Shown piece by piece: positions 9,286 through 17,532 of a stretch of DNA of 64,000 bases. Source of the DNA: Corallococcus sp. AS-1-6. Its GTDB lineage: Bacteria > Myxococcota > Myxococcia > Myxococcales > Myxococcaceae. The notes beneath the pieces were generated by a model that saw nothing but the letters and a program-made list of their open reading frames with translations, ran no database searches and was not told the DNA's origin. The stretch lies in the NCBI RefSeq assembly GCF_020037015.1, contig NZ_JAIQDE010000010.1, positions 1 to 64,000 of the forward strand, in the 5' to 3' direction. Positions within the stretch are counted from its first letter, which is position 1; each line of letters starts with the position of its first letter. A program made the position numbers and the translations under genes.

Positions 9286-11541
9286 ATGAAAAGAGCAGGC
9301 CTTCACCTGATACTGGTGCTCGCGGCAGCGCTGTGCGCGGGCTGTGGTAATTCCGCGGGGGACACCGGGACGGCGCGGTTCGCCGTCTCGGTGCCCCAAT
9401 CCCTCTCCTCCACCATCGCCCGCGTCGCGGTCGCCTCGGGAGGGCCGGACATTCCTTCTGTCTGGGTGGACCTGGCGCCCACGAACGGCGTGTGGGGCGG
9501 CACCATCGGCAACATCCCCGCGGGCACCGACCGCGCCTTCGCCGCGCGGGCCTATGACGCCTCCGGCACCCTGCTCTTCTCCGGCTCCGCCTCCGGAGTC
9601 ACCATCCTGGCGAACCAGACGACCTTCGTCGCCATCACCCTCCAGCAGCTCCATCCTCCGCCGCCCTTCGACAACGAAGCGCCCGTCATCGAGTTCGTGG
9701 TGGCCTACCCCAGCACCGTGACTGCCGGAGGCACCGTCTCCCTGCATTCCTCAGCGCAGGATCCGAACCCGGGTGACACGATCGCCTACGCCTGGAGCGC
9801 CACCGCGGGCACGTTCGCGTCGACCACCGAGCGCTTCACCTCGTGGACGGCGCCCATGTCCACCGGCATCCAGACGCTGACGCTCACCGTGACGGACTCG
9901 CGCGGCCTGGCCTCCAGCGCGATCCTGGTCGTCAACGTCCTGCCCGAAGGCGAGGGCGAAGCCGAGCTGTCCATCTCCTTCAACAGCGCACCGGAGGTGT
10001 CCTCGCTCGACGCCGCGCCCACGCAGCTCGTCGTCGGACAACCGACGACGGTGTCCGTCACGGCGTCGGATCCGGACGGGGACTCGCTCTCGTACGCCTG
10101 GAGCGCGTCGTGCGCGGGAACCTGGACCGACGCGGTCTCCAGCACCGCTCGTTTCACGCCCTCGCTCGCGCCGGCCGAGGCCTGCAACAACTGCCGCCTG
10201 AGCGTCTCCGTGTCCGACGGACGTGGCGGGCACAACACGGGCACCGTCGCCCTGTGCGTCACCAGCACGCCCCCGGTCAACCACCTTGAGCCCGTCATCG
10301 TCCGCTCCTACCGCTCCTCGGACACGGCGAGCCCGGACCAGGTGCTCACGTATGAAGTGGTGGCCAGCGACCCCGAGGGCTCCACGCTCAGCTTCGCGTG
10401 GGACTCCAGTGTCGGCACGACAGGCACTCCCGTGCAGTTGGGCACCCACAGCCGCGTCACCTGGACGGCGCCCACGTGTATCCGCCCGGGCACGACTCCC
10501 ACCGTGACCGTGACCGTGACGAATGCCTTTGACCTCACGGCCAGCCGGAGCTTCACGGTGGAGGGGCTGCCGGACTGCACGCTCGTGGGCCACTGGGATC
10601 CGACCGGCCCCATGGGCGGCGGTCCCCGGTGGGGCCACACCGCGACGCTGCTTCAGGACGGCAGGGTGCTCATCGCGGGAGGAAGCGCGCAGAAACGGAG
10701 CTTCTACCTCGACACGACGGAGCTGTTCGACCCGGCCACGAACACCTGGAGCGCGGGCGCGCCCATGAACGCGCGCCGTCTCTTCCACTCGGCGACGCTG
10801 CTGCTCGACGGCAGGGTCCTCGTCGCGGGAGGCGAAGGCTTGGAGGGCGTCGAGGGCTTCTCCAATGGGGCGGAGCTGTACGACCCCACCACGAACACCT
10901 GGACCCGGACAGGCTCGATGGCCCAGGGCCGCTCCAGGCAACTGGCGACGCTGCTGCCGGACGGCAAGGTGCTCGTGGCGGGAGGCGAGGACATCAACGG
11001 CTACCTCACGTCCTCGGAGGTATACGACCCGGCCACGGGAACCTGGAGCCCGGCGGGCGCCATGGCCGAACCCCACTTCTCCACCGCGCCGCTGCTGCCC
11101 ACGGGCAAGGTGCTCGCCGTGGGTGTCACCGAGGCGGAGCTGTATGACCCGGCCACGCGAACCTGGAGCCTGGCCCATCCTCCGCTCGCGCCCGTGGGGA
11201 GCGAACCGGTGGTGCTGTTCGATGGCAAGGTGCTCGTCGCGGGGGGCAAGACGGCGCAGTTGTATGACCCCTTCCTGAACACCTGGTGCCTGACGGGCGC
11301 CCCCCTCGAACCCATCGGAGGCCCGGCGGTGCGGCTGGCCGATGGCAGGGTGCTCGTCGTGGCCCCGTCGCTGGCGGAGCTGTATGCGCCGGACTCGGGC
11401 ACGTGGAGCATGGCCCCCGCGCCGGCCATCGTTCGCATTGGCTACACGGTGACGGCGCTGCCTGACGGCAGGGCGCTCATCGCCGGGACGCCTCCCAACA
11501 CCGAAATCGATGAGGAGTCCGCGGAGGTCTACACGCCGTGA
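9286..11541 (+). CDS. Kelch-repeat lipoprotein with PKD/Ig-like domains
   Basis: 751 residues from the ATG at 9286 (GAGGGGG just upstream); the longer frame from 9151 has no signal sequence at its start. The lipobox LCAGC follows MKRAGLHLILVLAAALC. Residues ~30-140 form a beta domain found in many myxobacterial lipoproteins. Residues ~140-430 hold tandem PKD/Ig-like modules ('VTASDPDGDSLSYAWSA', 'VVASDPEGSTLSFAWDS'). Residues ~440-751 form a kelch beta-propeller: about seven copies of 'ATLLxDGRVLVAGG...ELYDPATNTWSxxGxM'. No galactose-oxidase copper ligands were recognised, so it is probably a surface binding protein rather than an enzyme. Myxobacterial genomes carry many such paralogs. A decayed copy of its N-terminal coding sequence lies just downstream. 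Confidence 0.85.
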   Translation: MKRAGLHLILVLAAALCAGCGNSAGDTGTARFAVSVPQSLSSTIARVAVASGGPDIPSVWVDLAPTNGVWGGTIGNIPAGTDRAFAARAYDASGTLLFSGSASGVTILANQTTFVAITLQQLHPPPPFDNEAPVIEFVVAYPSTVTAGGTVSLHSSAQDPNPGDTIAYAWSATAGTFASTTERFTSWTAPMSTGIQTLTLTVTDSRGLASSAILVVNVLPEGEGEAELSISFNSAPEVSSLDAAPTQLVVGQPTTVSVTASDPDGDSLSYAWSASCAGTWTDAVSSTARFTPSLAPAEACNNCRLSVSVSDGRGGHNTGTVALCVTSTPPVNHLEPVIVRSYRSSDTASPDQVLTYEVVASDPEGSTLSFAWDSSVGTTGTPVQLGTHSRVTWTAPTCIRPGTTPTVTVTVTNAFDLTASRSFTVEGLPDCTLVGHWDPTGPMGGGPRWGHTATLLQDGRVLIAGGSAQKRSFYLDTTELFDPATNTWSAGAPMNARRLFHSATLLLDGRVLVAGGEGLEGVEGFSNGAELYDPTTNTWTRTGSMAQGRSRQLATLLPDGKVLVAGGEDINGYLTSSEVYDPATGTWSPAGAMAEPHFSTAPLLPTGKVLAVGVTEAELYDPATRTWSLAHPPLAPVGSEPVVLFDGKVLVAGGKTAQLYDPFLNTWCLTGAPLEPIGGPAVRLADGRVLVVAPSLAELYAPDSGTWSMAPAPAIVRIGYTVTALPDGRALIAGTPPNTEIDEESAEVYTP

Positions 11542-11562
11542 GGCGCACCCTGCCTCACCGGG

Positions 11563-11650
11563 TGCGGGTGCGCGCGCCAGTGCTGTGCGCGGGCTGAATG
11601 GACGCATTCAGGGGACACCGGGACGGCGCGGATCGCCGTGTCGGTGTCCT
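11563..11650 (+). pseudogene. Remnant of a kelch-type lipoprotein N-terminus
   Basis: The stretch around 11579-11645 matches the start of the preceding lipoprotein gene (9330-9395): a shared GCTGTGCGCGGGCTG (lipobox region), then GGGACACCGGGACGGCGCGG and CGCCGT-TCGGTG, with scattered substitutions and a stop codon where the mature lipoprotein would continue. Similarity ends near 11650. I read this as the residue of a tandem duplicate or recombined paralog. It is not expected to be translated. Confidence 0.6.
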
Positions 11651-11753
11651 CCGGCTTGCGGGGAGACCGGCTTGGGAGCGCCATCGAGTCCGTGCGCTCT
11701 CCTCGGCGCGCGCGGCAATACCTTCATGACGGTGCGCGGAGGGAGGGAAACCC

Positions 11754-13097
11754 ATGGTGCCGGCGCTCCTCACGGACCTCTATGAGCTCACGATGGTGGA
11801 CGCCTACCTCGCGGAGGGGCTCCACGAGGAGGCGGCCTTCAGCCTCTTCGTCCGCCGGCTGCCCGCGCACCGGAACTACCTGCTGGCGTGCGGCCTGGAG
11901 CAGGCCCTCACCTATCTGGAGACACTCCGCTTCTCTCCCGGGGAGCTCGCCTGGTTGGAGTCACTGGGGCGCTTCTCCCGGCGGCTGCTGGACTGGCTGG
12001 AGCACTTCCACTTCACCGGCGACGTTCACGCCGTGCCCGAGGGCACGCCCGTCTTCGGGCAGGAGCCGCTCCTGGAGGTCGTGGCGCCCCTGCCAGAGGC
12101 GCAGCTCGTGGAGACGTATCTCATCAACCAGGTGCACCTGCAGACGCTGGCGGCCTCGAAGGCGGCGCGGGTGGTGGAGGCCGCGCGTGACCGGCCCGTG
12201 GTGGATTTCGGCGTGCGGCGCATGCATGGCGAGGACGCGGGCCTCAAGGTGGCACGTGCCGCCTATGTCGCTGGGGTGAGCGCCACCTCCAACCTCCAAG
12301 CCGCGCAGCGCTATGGCATCCCTGTGTCGGGCACCCTGGCGCACAGCTATATCCAAGCGCACGACGACGAGCTCGCCGCCTTCCGGGCCTACGTCCACCG
12401 CTTCCCAGACACGACGCTGCTGGTGGACACGTACGACACGCTCGAAGGAGTACGGAAGGTGGTGGCGCTCGCGCGGGAGCTCGGGCCGGACTTCCACGTG
12501 CAAGCGGTGCGGCTGGATTCAGGGGATCTGGCGTCGCTCTCGCACCAGTCCCGCGCGCTGCTGGACGCCGCGGGTTTGCAACACGTGCGAATCTTCGCGA
12601 GCGGCGGTCTGGACGAGGACGAAGTGGAGCGGCTGCTGTCGCATCAGGCGCCCATCGACGCCTTCGGAGTGGGCACGGCCATGGGGGTGTCCGAGGACGC
12701 GCCCGCGTTGGACATGGCCTACAAGCTGGTGGAGTACGCGGGCCGGGGGCGGCTCAAGCTGTCACCGGGCAAGGTGCTGCTGCCCGGCCGCAAGCAGGTG
12801 TTCCGCGAGGAGCAGGACGGCGTGGCGAGGCGGGACGTGCTCGCGTGTCATGACGAAGTCCTCCCGGGGCGTCCCCTGCTGCGGCGGGTGATGCACGCGG
12901 GCCTGCGGCAGGAGGGCGCCTCTCCACCGCTGACGGCGCTCCGGGCGCACGCGCGGGAGGAGGTGGCACGCCTGCCACGGGAGATGCGGCGGCTGGAGCC
13001 GGCACGTCCTCCCTACCCGGTGGACGTGAGTCCCGCGCTGAGCGCCTCGCAGGCGCAGGTGGTCGCCCGATTGCGCGAGCGACTGGAAGCGCACTGA
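11754..13097 (+). CDS. pncB: Nicotinate phosphoribosyltransferase
   Basis: 447 residues. Catalyses nicotinate + PRPP (+ ATP) to nicotinate mononucleotide, the first step of the Preiss-Handler NAD salvage route, in the cytoplasm. The start 'ALLTDLYELTMVDAY' is the family's hallmark N-terminus. Later come 'FGVRRMHGED', 'GVSATSNLQAAQRYGIPVSG', 'GTLAHSYIQAH' and the PRPP/phosphate-binding 'VRLDSGDLASLS' and 'ASGGLDEDEV' segments of the TIM-barrel core. Length is typical. The start ATG has GGAGGG about seven bases upstream. It stands alone, 156 bp after the remnant described above; no NAD-biosynthesis neighbour is present. Confidence 0.93.
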   Translation: MVPALLTDLYELTMVDAYLAEGLHEEAAFSLFVRRLPAHRNYLLACGLEQALTYLETLRFSPGELAWLESLGRFSRRLLDWLEHFHFTGDVHAVPEGTPVFGQEPLLEVVAPLPEAQLVETYLINQVHLQTLAASKAARVVEAARDRPVVDFGVRRMHGEDAGLKVARAAYVAGVSATSNLQAAQRYGIPVSGTLAHSYIQAHDDELAAFRAYVHRFPDTTLLVDTYDTLEGVRKVVALARELGPDFHVQAVRLDSGDLASLSHQSRALLDAAGLQHVRIFASGGLDEDEVERLLSHQAPIDAFGVGTAMGVSEDAPALDMAYKLVEYAGRGRLKLSPGKVLLPGRKQVFREEQDGVARRDVLACHDEVLPGRPLLRRVMHAGLRQEGASPPLTALRAHAREEVARLPREMRRLEPARPPYPVDVSPALSASQAQVVARLRERLEAH

Positions 13098-13177
13098 TTG
13101 CGCTCACCCGTGAGCAGCCACGCCATGCTTCCGGGCCCCTAGGCAGCAAGAGAAGAGCACGCACCTTGGCGGGCACC

Positions 13178-14614
13178 ATGCCCCCCTTCTTCCGCTCTCC
13201 CCGGCCTGCCCGCGCGCTCGGGTTGTCCTTGTTCGTGGTTCCCCTCTTGATGGCGCTGGCGTGCCAGGTCTCCGCGCCCTCCGAGTCTGAAGATGCGCTG
13301 GAGCCGCAGTCGCCGCGTCTCGTCCTGGAGCCCGGACAGCTCGTTGTCTCGATCACCTTCGATGACGCGCGGGCCAGCCAGGTCAACGCGGCAGCCTTGT
13401 TGGAGGCGCGCGGCCTGCGAGGGACCTTCTTCGTCAGCAGCGGCCGGATCGGCCTCTCGGGATACCTGACACTGGATCAGCTCCGGCGCTTCCAGGCCGC
13501 TGGCCACGAGGTGGGCGGTCACACGGTGTCGCACGTCCAGCTCCCCACATTGGACGTGGACTCGCAGCGCCGCCAGGTGTGCGACGATCGCGTCGCCCTG
13601 ATGAACGCGGGGTTCCGGGTGACGTCGTTCGCCTACCCGTCCGGAGCCCGGGACGCGACCACCGAGCAGGTCGTCATCGGTTGCAACTACAACTCCGCGC
13701 GAGAGTCTGGCGGCCTGCGTACGCCGGACAGTTGTTCGGGTTGCCCCTACGCGGAGACCGTTCCGCCACTGGACCCATTCGCTATTCGCAACCACGGCTC
13801 CATCCAGAGAACCCAGACGCTGGCGGACCTGCAAGGCCTGGTGCTCCGCGCCGAGTCCGCCGGGGGTGGCTGGGTGCCCCTCGCCTTCCACGAGATCTGC
13901 CCGGGCCCGTGTCCGACGTCCGAGACGTACGGCATCAACGTGGCCACCTTCACGGCCTTCCTGGACTGGCTCGCGGCGCGCTCCTCGCGGGGCACCTTCG
14001 TGCGCACGGTGGATCAGGTCATCGGGGGCGCGGTGAAGCCACCCGTCAACGGGCCGCCACTGCCCGATGCGGGCACGCCCCCTCCCACGCAATTGCTGGC
14101 GAATCCGTCCCTGGAGACCGACAGCAACGGGGACGGAACACCGGACTGCTGGCAGCGCGGCGGCTATGGCGCCAATTCCTACACCTGGTCGCGGACCTCC
14201 GATGCCCATTCAGGGAACTGGGCCCAGCGCTTGAGCATCACCAGCTACTCCAGCGGGGATCGCAAGCTCATCTCCTTGGAGGATCTCGGAGCGTGCGCAC
14301 CGTCGCTCACCACGGGTCACCGCTACAGGGTGTCCGCCTGGTACAAGGCCACCGCCGCGCCGCTCTTCAAGGCGTACTACCGCAACGCTTCAGGCGGCTG
14401 GGTGTGGTGGGCCCAGAGCGCCCTGCTGCCCACGCGCGGCACCTACGGCTACGCCGAGTGGACGACGCCTCCCGCGCCCTCAGCGGGCCGGGCGCTGAGC
14501 GTGGGGCTGGCCCTGGAGCGCGTCGGCACGTTGACGATGGATGACTTCAGGCTCGAGGACCTCGGTCCAGGCGCCGTCGCGCCGCTCGAGCCCGAACCGT
14601 CGCCGGTCCCATGA
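13178..14614 (+). CDS. Secreted polysaccharide deacetylase with C-terminal binding module
   Basis: 478 residues from the ATG at 13178 (a TTG at 13166 in the same frame is an alternative; neither has a strong ribosome site). The N-terminus is a signal/lipoprotein sequence ('VVPLLMALACQVS'). The NodB-type catalytic domain occupies ~50-280: motif 1 'TFDDA' (Asp62/Asp63, catalytic base and metal), motif 2 'GGHTVSH' (His115/His119, metal ligands), and 'FAYPSGA'. These residues indicate a metal-dependent de-N-acetylase or de-O-acetylase acting on chitin-, peptidoglycan- or exopolysaccharide-type polymers outside the cell. The remainder (~310-470, 'NPSLETDSNGDGTPDCW') is a jelly-roll carbohydrate-binding-like module. 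The true substrate is unknown. Confidence 0.85.
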   Translation: MPPFFRSPRPARALGLSLFVVPLLMALACQVSAPSESEDALEPQSPRLVLEPGQLVVSITFDDARASQVNAAALLEARGLRGTFFVSSGRIGLSGYLTLDQLRRFQAAGHEVGGHTVSHVQLPTLDVDSQRRQVCDDRVALMNAGFRVTSFAYPSGARDATTEQVVIGCNYNSARESGGLRTPDSCSGCPYAETVPPLDPFAIRNHGSIQRTQTLADLQGLVLRAESAGGGWVPLAFHEICPGPCPTSETYGINVATFTAFLDWLAARSSRGTFVRTVDQVIGGAVKPPVNGPPLPDAGTPPPTQLLANPSLETDSNGDGTPDCWQRGGYGANSYTWSRTSDAHSGNWAQRLSITSYSSGDRKLISLEDLGACAPSLTTGHRYRVSAWYKATAAPLFKAYYRNASGGWVWWAQSALLPTRGTYGYAEWTTPPAPSAGRALSVGLALERVGTLTMDDFRLEDLGPGAVAPLEPEPSPVP

Positions 14615-14714
14615 ACGGCAGCCGAAAGGGAGGGACGGGCAGGAGTCCGGCGGCGCGGTCCGCTCGCCCTGCCCTGCTTGCCGGTCCGGAGCGCGCAGCG
14701 CACTGGATGAAGGC

Positions 14715-15341
14715 ATGACGCTCATCCACCAGTTCATGCCCGACTGCGCGTTGCGAGAGGTAGACCGGGTGCCCACCGCCGCGAGCCCCGAGAAGGCCTG
14801 GGCCGCCGTGCGAGCGATGGATCTGCACGACGTCCCGTTCATCCGCTGGCTCTTCGCGCTCCGGCTGCTCCCCGAGCGCATCCTCGCTCGCCTCCGTGGC
14901 AGACCGGTGCGGAGGTCCCCGCACATGCGGATCGACGACATCGCGGCGCCGGGGAACGGCTTTCTCGCGCTGGCCGAGGCCCCCGGAAGCGAGAAGGTGA
15001 TCGGCGCCATCGGGCGCTTCTGGCGACCGCGCATCGACTTCGTGCGAGTGACGCCCGGGAGCTTCACGGCGTTCAGCGAGCCCGGCTTCGGCAAGCTCGC
15101 CTGGAACATCCGGGTGGAGCCGCGCGAAGGAGGCGGCGCGTGGCTGGGTGTCGAGCTGAGGGTGACGGCGACGGACGCGGCCTCGTGGAGACGCTTCCGG
15201 AGGTACTGGTGGCTGATCGGGAGGTTCTCCCGGCTCATCCGCCGGAGCGAGCTGCGATGGATACAGCGGCAGTTGGACCGCGAGCGCTCGCGCGGAAGCG
15301 CGGCTCCGTGCGACCGGACACCGCTGTCAGTCTCGCTGTGA
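14715..15341 (+). CDS. SRPBCC-like protein of unknown function
   Basis: 208 residues from the ATG at 14715 (GATGAAGG upstream); a longer frame to 14541 overlaps the end of the deacetylase gene and looks non-coding in composition. No signal peptide. The pattern of an N-terminal strand/helix, central beta-strands ('FLALAEAPGSEKVIGAIGRFW', 'FTAFSEPGFGKLAWNIRVEP', 'WLGVELRVTATD') and a long basic C-terminal helix ('WWLIGRFSRLIRRSELRWI') resembles SRPBCC/START-like hydrophobic-ligand proteins. The assignment rests on pattern only. Its last codons overlap by 15 bp the end of the convergent LysR gene. Confidence 0.6.
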   Translation: MTLIHQFMPDCALREVDRVPTAASPEKAWAAVRAMDLHDVPFIRWLFALRLLPERILARLRGRPVRRSPHMRIDDIAAPGNGFLALAEAPGSEKVIGAIGRFWRPRIDFVRVTPGSFTAFSEPGFGKLAWNIRVEPREGGGAWLGVELRVTATDAASWRRFRRYWWLIGRFSRLIRRSELRWIQRQLDRERSRGSAAPCDRTPLSVSL

Positions 15342-16325
15342 GGCCCGTGGAGTTCCACCCCTGCGCGGCGGCACCTGTTGCCGTGAGAGAGCCCGCGGTC
15401 CTGCCTTGCCGTGGAGGGCGAAGCGTTCGCGGAGGAGCTGGATGAAGCGGGTCAGCGGGGCGGAACGCGGACGGGATGCACGGGTGACCGCGCTCCAGCG
15501 GCGTCGGATTCCGCGAGGGGTGAGCCGCACGGTCTGCAGCCCGTGGCGCGGGTCCGGCAGCATCCATTCAGGCAGCGCCGTCACGCCGATACCGCCCCGC
15601 ACCAGCTCGATCAGCGCCTCGGTGAGGGGCACCGGAGAGACCCGGTGCGGCTCGAGGCCCGCGGGCCAGAACACGCGCGTGAAGACATCAAGCTGCTCCC
15701 GGGGCGCGGCATAGGTGAGCAGGTGCTCCCGCAGCAGGTCCTGCGCCGTGACATGTCCCTGCCGCGCCAGCGCATGGCCCGCGGGGACCACCAGCAGGAG
15801 TTCGTCTTCGAAGAGCGGGGTCTGCGCCAGTCGGGCCTGCTTCGGGACGTCCGGGGTCAAGGCGAGATCCAACTCGCCATTCAGCAGCGCCCCGAGCGGC
15901 TGACGCGTGGCCTCCAGGACGATGCGCAGCTCGACGCGTGGGTGCTCGGCCTGCCACTGCCCGAGGATGGGCGGCAGCCAGCCATACACCGTGTAGCAGC
16001 CCGTGCTGAGACGGAGCAGGTCGTCCTGAGGGTGCGCGCGGCAGAGCGTCTCGGCCTGGGCCACCTCGCTCAACACCCGCCGAGCGGAGAGGAGCAGCTT
16101 CTCTCCCGAGCCGGTCAGGAGCAGCCGTCGCTGGCGGCGCTGGAAGAGCTGCACGCCCAGGCGCTCCTCGGCGTCACGGAGCTGGTGGCTCAGTGCCGAG
16201 GACGTGAGGTGAAGCTGCCGGCTCGCCGCGGCCAGGCTCCCCGTGTCGGCGACCGCGGCAATCAGCCTGAAGTGACGGAGCTCGAGCATGCCGGGCAGCT
16301 TCACATGAACGCGATTCATCATCAT
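15327..16325 (-). CDS. LysR-family transcriptional regulator
   Basis: 332 residues from the first ATG (16325); the ATG at 16289 ('MLELRHFRLIAAVADTGSLA') would give 320 residues and begins exactly where LysR domains usually begin, so the real start is uncertain. The winged helix-turn-helix covers roughly residues 13-70 ('LAAASRQLHLTSSALSHQLR'). The rest is a periplasmic-binding-protein-like effector domain ('DDLLRLSTGCYTVYGWLPPI' to 'PEWMLPDPRHG'). It resembles MetR-like members in 'SSALSHQLRDAEERLG'. It is divergent from the Tat-exported MBL-fold gene, the usual arrangement for a LysR protein and its target, and a palindrome lies between them. The effector is unknown. Confidence 0.9.
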   Translation of the reverse strand: MMMNRVHVKLPGMLELRHFRLIAAVADTGSLAAASRQLHLTSSALSHQLRDAEERLGVQLFQRRQRRLLLTGSGEKLLLSARRVLSEVAQAETLCRAHPQDDLLRLSTGCYTVYGWLPPILGQWQAEHPRVELRIVLEATRQPLGALLNGELDLALTPDVPKQARLAQTPLFEDELLLVVPAGHALARQGHVTAQDLLREHLLTYAAPREQLDVFTRVFWPAGLEPHRVSPVPLTEALIELVRGGIGVTALPEWMLPDPRHGLQTVRLTPRGIRRRWSAVTRASRPRSAPLTRFIQLLRERFALHGKAGPRALSRQQVPPRRGGTPRASQRD

Positions 16326-16326
16326 C

Positions 16327-16341
16327 GCGAAATCGTTTCGC
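16327..16341. promoter_or_regulatory. Palindrome in LysR/MBL divergent region
   Basis: The inverted repeat GCGAAA-TCG-TTTCGC lies immediately upstream of the first LysR start and 59 bp before the divergent MBL-fold gene. LysR operators are interrupted dyads of about 15 bp with T-N11-A symmetry, so this is the best visible operator candidate. If translation starts at 16289 it lies in the promoter or leader of the regulator gene, fitting autoregulation. Confidence 0.45.
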
Positions 16342-16399
16342 TGTGCTCATGTAGCGCCCATCCGTAACGTGGGACTCCCAATGCCAGGAGGACGGACGG

Positions 16400-17368
16400 A
16401 TGCCCCACACAGACAGCTTCCCGAGGACGCAGAGCCCTGTCGTACGGCCATGCGCGTGTGAGCGCATCGAGGGGGAGCAACGGGTAGGCCCCTCGAACAG
16501 CGAGAGCCGGAACGATCGGGCAAGTCGCCGCGACTTCCTGCGTGCGGCGGCTGCGTTTTCGGTGGGCGCGGTCCTGCTGCCCGCTGGCATGGGCCGCGCG
16601 GCGAAGGCTGCCGACAGCGCCGCGCTTCGTGCCCAGCGGCTGGCCTGGGCCGGAGTGCGGCTGCGGCTCGGACAGGACACGCTCTTCGTGGATCCGCTGA
16701 TCGATCCCACCGTGTGGGGGACCGCGCTGAAGGACCCGCTCGTCCCGCTGGACGTGAGCGGCGGGAACCGCTTCGTCCTGGTGACGCATCGCCACTCCGA
16801 CCACTTCGATCCGGTCGCCGTCCGTCAGGCGTTGGGGGACACCGGGACGCTGGTGTGCGCCCCGGACGTGGCCGTGGCGGCCGCGGCGTCGGGCCTCCGC
16901 GTGCGGTCCGCTCCGCTCTACGAGCCCATCCTGCTCAACGACTTCACCGCCACCGCCGTCCCCGCGGCGGACGGTTATGGAGATCCCCAGGTCTCGTGGA
17001 TCGTCTCTGGAGGAGGCCGCCGCGTCATCCACTGCCGCGACACGCTCTGGCACGGCTCCTGGTGGCGTATCGGGCGTCAGTTCGGCCCCTTCGACGCGGC
17101 CTTCCTGCCCATCAACGGAGCGCGCTTCGGCTGGCGGAAGCCCGTGAGCGACGTGCACGCCGTCCTGACGCCCGAGCAGGCGGTAGCCGCGGCCGTCGTC
17201 CTGGAAGCGCGGCTCCTCGTGCCCATCCACTACGGCGTCGCCGCCTCCGATGACTACCAGGAGGTCCCAGACGCGGAGGCGCTGCTCCTGGCCGCCGCGC
17301 GCAAGCGGAAGGTGAGCGTGGAGTTGGCACGTCCGGGAGAGTGGCTGACCTGGCAGGCCCGGACCTGA
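16400..17368 (+). CDS. Tat-exported MBL-fold metallo-hydrolase
   Basis: 322 residues. A twin-arginine signal is present ('SRRDFLRAAAAFSVGA', Arg43-Arg44) after an unusually long n-region, so a later non-ATG start is possible. The folded protein is then exported by the Tat system. The metallo-beta-lactamase motif THRHSDHFD (His130, His132, Asp134, His135) gives the metal centre; later 'IHCRDTLWHGSW' and 'LVPIHYG' supply the remaining ligands in UlaG/YcfI-like hydrolases. The substrate is unknown. Expression is probably controlled by the divergent LysR gene. The start codon at 16400 was chosen because no ATG lies between it and the Tat motif. Confidence 0.82.
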   Translation: MPHTDSFPRTQSPVVRPCACERIEGEQRVGPSNSESRNDRASRRDFLRAAAAFSVGAVLLPAGMGRAAKAADSAALRAQRLAWAGVRLRLGQDTLFVDPLIDPTVWGTALKDPLVPLDVSGGNRFVLVTHRHSDHFDPVAVRQALGDTGTLVCAPDVAVAAAASGLRVRSAPLYEPILLNDFTATAVPAADGYGDPQVSWIVSGGGRRVIHCRDTLWHGSWWRIGRQFGPFDAAFLPINGARFGWRKPVSDVHAVLTPEQAVAAAVVLEARLLVPIHYGVAASDDYQEVPDAEALLLAAARKRKVSVELARPGEWLTWQART

Positions 17369-17409
17369 CTGCTCCACGTCCTGCGCCAAGGCAGGCAAGC
17401 CTGAGCAGT
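17368..17409 (+). terminator. Weak hairpin after MBL-fold gene
   Basis: ACTGCTC (17368-17374) pairs with GAGCAGT (17403-17409), enclosing a second stem CCTGC/GCAGG. It begins at the stop codon and has no T tract; a low-confidence terminator candidate. Confidence 0.3.
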
Positions 17410-17532
17410 CCATCCCTCCACCCAGCGTCTGTCATTGCCCCCAACCCCGGGAGCAGATGCCGCGCCCTGGCACCCACCCAAGCTTGCAGGCCACCGCGAG
17501 GGGGCATCACGCCCTGTCGGGAGGGGGAAGTC

